DNA of 64,000 nt from Whalleya microplaca. Taxonomy: Eukaryota; Ascomycota; Sordariomycetes; Xylariales; Xylariaceae. The stretch spans positions 62,001-126,000 of the forward strand of contig MU385751.1 in NCBI GenBank assembly GCA_022497155.1, in the 5' to 3' direction. Below the pieces are notes generated by a model, which was not told the DNA's origin, searched no databases, and saw nothing but the letters and a program-made list of their open reading frames with translations. This document shows positions 60,173-64,000 of the stretch, in pieces. Each line of letters starts with the position of its first letter. Position 1 is the stretch's first letter. A program made the translations under genes and the position numbers.

Positions 60173-63100
60173 ATGTCCTACCAATTGGGCTATCGTACTG
60201 AGCCTATAGCCATTATAGGCAGTGCCTGTAGGTTTCCCGGTGGGGCGTCGACGCCGTCCAAGCTGTGGGAACTTCTACGTCAGCCTCGAGATGTCCTCAA
60301 TGAGATACCATCAAGCCGTTTCAACGTAGACAAGTTCTACCACCCAGATGCTCTCCACCATGGCACGAGTAACGTTCGTCACTCATATGTCCTATCAGAA
60401 GATCATCGCGTTTTTGATTCCCAGTTTTTTGGCGTGAAACCAATCGAAGCCAACGCCATTGACCCCCAACAACGACTGCTGCTCGAAACCACCTACGAGG
60501 CCCTTGAGTCAGCCGGACTTCCTGTTGAGAATATACAGGGCTCGAAAACAGGTGTTTTCGTTGGTCTTATGAATGAAGACTACTCTTCCATAATCGGCCG
60601 TGACCTTCAAAATGTACCAACTTACTTTGCCTCGGGCACGGCTCGGAGCATAATGGCCAACCGACTGTCTTATTTCTTCGATCTCCATGGACCATCCATG
60701 GTAATTGATACAGCGTGCTCATCGAGCCTTGTGGCATTACATCAAGCCGTTACGAGCCTAAGGGATGGCGAGTCCTGTGCTGCTGTCGTTGCTGGCTCTA
60801 ACCTCCTGCTGGGGCCCGAATATTATGTGGCAGAAAGCAAGCTCCATATGCTCAGTGCCAATGGGCGGAGTCGAATGTGGGACAAGGATGCGGATGGTTA
60901 TGCAAGAGGCGATGGGTTTGGCGTTATAGTGTTGAAGACACTATCCCAGGCTTTAGCTGACCAAGACTCTATCGAATGTATTGTTCGAGAGACTGGAGTC
61001 AACCAAGATGGTCGCACAAAAGGCATTACTATGCCGAGCCCCCTAGCGCAAGCTCAGCTTATTAGGGACACATATGCAAAGGCTGGGTTGGACCTGTCAA
61101 AAGCCTCCGATAGGCCACAATATTTCGAGGCCCATGGAACAGGTTCGTACTTCTATCGTTCCAGTGACACATGTATCGTCCTACTAGCTGACCTCTATCC
61201 TAGGCACAGCAGCAGGTGATCCTGTTGAAGCCGAAGCAATAAGTAGAGTATTCTTCGGTGCAGAGTCTGGTTTCAACCCGACTAGAAATGACCCTCCGCT
61301 GTTTGTTGGATCAATAAAAACTGTCATTGGACACTCAGAGGGTACCGCTGGTATAGCTGGAGTGTTAAAAGCCTCACTTGCACTACAGCATGGTACTATA
61401 CCACCAAATCTCCTTCTCAATGAGCTTAACCCCAAAGTTGCCCCTTTCTATAATAATCTCCAAATACCACAGAGGGCGCAAGAGTGGCCAGCAATACAGA
61501 AGGGTTGTCCAAGGCGGGCTAGTGTGAATTCTTTTGGATTTGGCGGAAGCAATGCCCATGCCATCCTAGAGAATTTCGCTGAAGAGTGCCACCCATCGAC
61601 ATCATCGCAGCAAGATTCGTTCAAGCATAACCAAGTGATGACGCCTTTTAACTTTTCTGCAGCTTCAGAAAAATCCCTTCTTGAAAACCTTGCGGCGTAT
61701 GCTTCGTATGTCAAGAGTAACTCATTGATAGGCCTGCGAGACCTGTCATGGACATTAAATACGCGCCGATCGACGCTTCCAACGAGAGTCTCGATTTCAG
61801 CTTCAACTACACATGATCTCACAACAAAGCTAGAACATGTGAGTAGGACGTCCAGTGGGGTTGTGACAGTAGGTTCAAACTCCGTAAGCACAAGAAAGCC
61901 TCAAATCCTTGGGGTCTTTACTGGACAAGGGGCACAGTGGGTTACTATGGGCGCGCAACTTCTGCAAATGCCCATTGTATCTGCCTGCTTCGATTCCCTA
62001 CAAGAGTCTTTGGAAACTCTGCCTTCTGAACACGCCCCATCCTGGTCCCTAAAAACTGAACTACTGAAAGAGCCTAGTTTCTCTCGAATTGGACAGGGAG
62101 AAATTTCACAACCGCTGTGTACAGCCGTTCAGATTGCTCTGGTTGACTTGCTAAATGCTGCTAAGGTAAACCTAGCAGTAGTTGTTGGTCACTCGTCTGG
62201 CGAAATTGCTGCTGCTTATGCCGCAGGTTATCTTTCAGCTAAAGATGCCATTCGCATTGCTTATTATCGTGGGTTGTTTCTAAAGCTAGCTGGAACGTCC
62301 GGCCAGTCCAAAGGCGCCATGATAGCAGTAGGGACATCATACGAAGATGCGCAAGAACTATGCGAGTTGCCTTCCATGGAAGGTCGAATTTGCGTTGCTG
62401 CCAAGAACTCGCCAACAAGTTTAACACTTTCAGGAGATACCGACGCTATAGAAGAAGCTAAAGAAATATTAGAAGATGAAAAGAAATTCGCAAGAATTTT
62501 GAAGGTCGATAGAGCGTATCACTCTCATCACATGCTCCCATGTGCGGCTCCTTACGTGGCAGCTCTCCAAAATTGTGGTATTGAGACTCAAAGTCCATCC
62601 CGCGATCATCCGGCCTGGATTTCAACTGTCATCGGAGAGAACATTGAGGCTACAGGTTTACCTCATCTGGGATCCAGCTACTGGGCTGACAATATGGTCC
62701 ATACAGTGCTCTTTTCTCAAGCTATTGAGTATGCCACTGGTGCATATGGTCCCTTGGACGTGGTGGTTGAGATAGGGCCCCATCCGGCCTTGAAGGGGCC
62801 CGCCTCTGAGACTATCCAAGACATATATGGCCAGGAGATCCCCTATATTGGCACTCTCATTCGAGGAAGTAATGATGTCGAGGCAATGTCAGATGCTCTA
62901 GGTTCGCTTTGGAAACTATTTGGTCAGGTAGCCGTGGACTTTGCCGCATTCGACAAAGTAATTCATGACACTCGGCCCCCGAAACTTCTTAAAGGACTTC
63001 CAACATATTCATGGGTTCACGACCGTATATATTGGCATGAAACACGATATTCCAAAGCTTACAGGGTCAATGGGGGTGCGCCCCATCAATTACTCGGAAC

Positions 63101-64000
63101 CATTTGCCCAGAAGCGACAGAAAATGAACACCGATTTAGAAATTACCTCAGCCCACGAGAAGTCCCAGTAAGTAGCATTCAGTCTCCTCATTTCCCTTTA
63201 TATCCTGTTTCTAGAGAAAATGTTGCCTATCTAGGTAAAATCCTCCTAAATCAGGTCTTCAATCACCCAAATATTCGTCAACCTAGAACGAGAAAATGCT
63301 GACTTGGGATTTTGAAGTGGTTAGCACAACACCAAGTTCAAGACCAGATTGTATTTCCAGCGGCAGGTTATGTTTCATCAGTTGTTGAGGCCATTGCTCG
63401 ATTGTACCCAGTCGAGACTATGGATTTAATTGAGTTATCTGACATAACAATCGGCCAAGCTCTCTTCCTGCCAGAAGAGAGTGGGGTGGAGACTTTACTG
63501 TCACTCAAGCTAATCAATGATCATTCTAACTATAAAGATTTCGTCTTCAGTTTCTATTCTTGTAATGATCGAGAATCAAATGCAACGATAGAGAATGGAT
63601 CTGGGAAGCTTCGACTGATACAAGGAGCTCCATCGAGTGACTCCCTGCCATCCCCATACAATGCCCCTAGAAGCCAACTTGTCGATGTGGAGACAGAGAG
63701 GTTTTACGGTGCCGCCCGTGAGCTAGGATTTGGCTACGAGGGACCATTCCATTCATTGTGTAAAGCCAGCCGAAAAGCTGATGAAGCTATCGGCCTTCTT
63801 GAAGTTCCAGAGTATCATGATGTCGATGAGTCTGGGTTGATCATCCACCCTGGGATTTTGGATAGCGCTGTCCAATCCATCCTACTTGCCTATTGTTACC
63901 CTGGGGATGGACGAATGCGTCACCCTCATGTGCCGACTAGAGTTGACCGGATACGCATAAGCTTGTCGGCTTGTCGAGACTCTACTAGCCAATCCGGTAC
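60173..64000 (+). CDS. highly reducing polyketide synthase or PKS-NRPS, N-terminal part (KS-MAT-DH)
   Basis: Exons 60173-61142, 61204-63167 and 63318 to beyond the window edge; about 1,205 residues are seen and the frame is open at 64000. KS domain (about 10-430): [10 protein letters not shown] with Cys182, EAHGTG with His321 across the first junction, GHSEGTAG with His367. MAT domain (about 560-880): [10 protein letters not shown] and [11 protein letters not shown] with Ser654. DH domain from about 950: [13 protein letters not shown] with His983, and [11 protein letters not shown] with Asp1160. This domain order is that of fungal HR-PKS; the KS block [11 protein letters not shown] recalls both HR-PKS and PKS-NRPS enzymes, so the missing 3' part (MT, KR, ER, ACP, perhaps C-A-T-R) decides. 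In the DH motif HxxxGxxxxP the Gly is Asp. Introns are 61 and 150 nt; the second could contain an unrecognised mini-exon, but the join EVP/WLAQHQ fits the family. Confidence 0.92.

Overview
This window is nuclear DNA of a filamentous ascomycete (Pezizomycotina, most likely a Sordariomycete or close relative; the placement is inferred from protein flavour and gene structure). Most genes carry several short introns (about 48-160 nt, GT-AG with CTAAC/CTAAT-like branch sites). Gene spacing is wide, with AT-richer intergenic stretches. The proteins are eukaryotic housekeeping families plus fungal specialities: a Zn2Cys6 factor, a Pth11-like membrane protein and a reducing polyketide synthase. All exon models below were assembled by hand from splice sites, reading phase and family resemblance.

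Left and centre (1-35 kb) is a conserved housekeeping block: VPS37 of ESCRT-I (+), a conserved fungal protein (-), a 6.6-kb stretch without recognisable genes that holds a striking hairpin, an F-box protein (+), an AT-hook protein (-), V-ATPase subunit C (+), APS kinase (-), a mitochondrial hotdog thioesterase (-), a small conserved protein (+), the ribosome-biogenesis factor MAK21/NOC1 (-), and mitochondrial prolyl-tRNA synthetase (+), which shares a 527-bp divergent promoter with MAK21. A secreted type-B carboxylesterase (-) closes this block.

Right (35-64 kb) is more accessory: an Ayg1-like alpha/beta hydrolase (-), a decayed GMC oxidoreductase pseudogene (+), a ten-exon, 1,804-residue ankyrin protein with a nucleotidyltransferase-like N-terminus (+), a Pth11/rhodopsin-fold membrane protein (-), a Zn2Cys6 transcription factor (-), a second FrsA-type hydrolase (-) and, divergent from it across a 614-bp promoter, the first about 1,205 residues (KS-MAT-DH) of a highly reducing PKS or PKS-NRPS running off the right edge. 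The last three, perhaps with the membrane protein, look like the left border of a secondary-metabolite gene cluster: PKS for chain assembly, hydrolase for offloading or tailoring, and a pathway regulator.

Most unusual points: the partial cluster and its DH motif variant, the multiply broken GMC gene, the 31-bp hairpin at 7389-7456, two GC-AG introns, three genes whose first coding exon is 16 nt or less, and the nucleotidyltransferase-like/ankyrin architecture.
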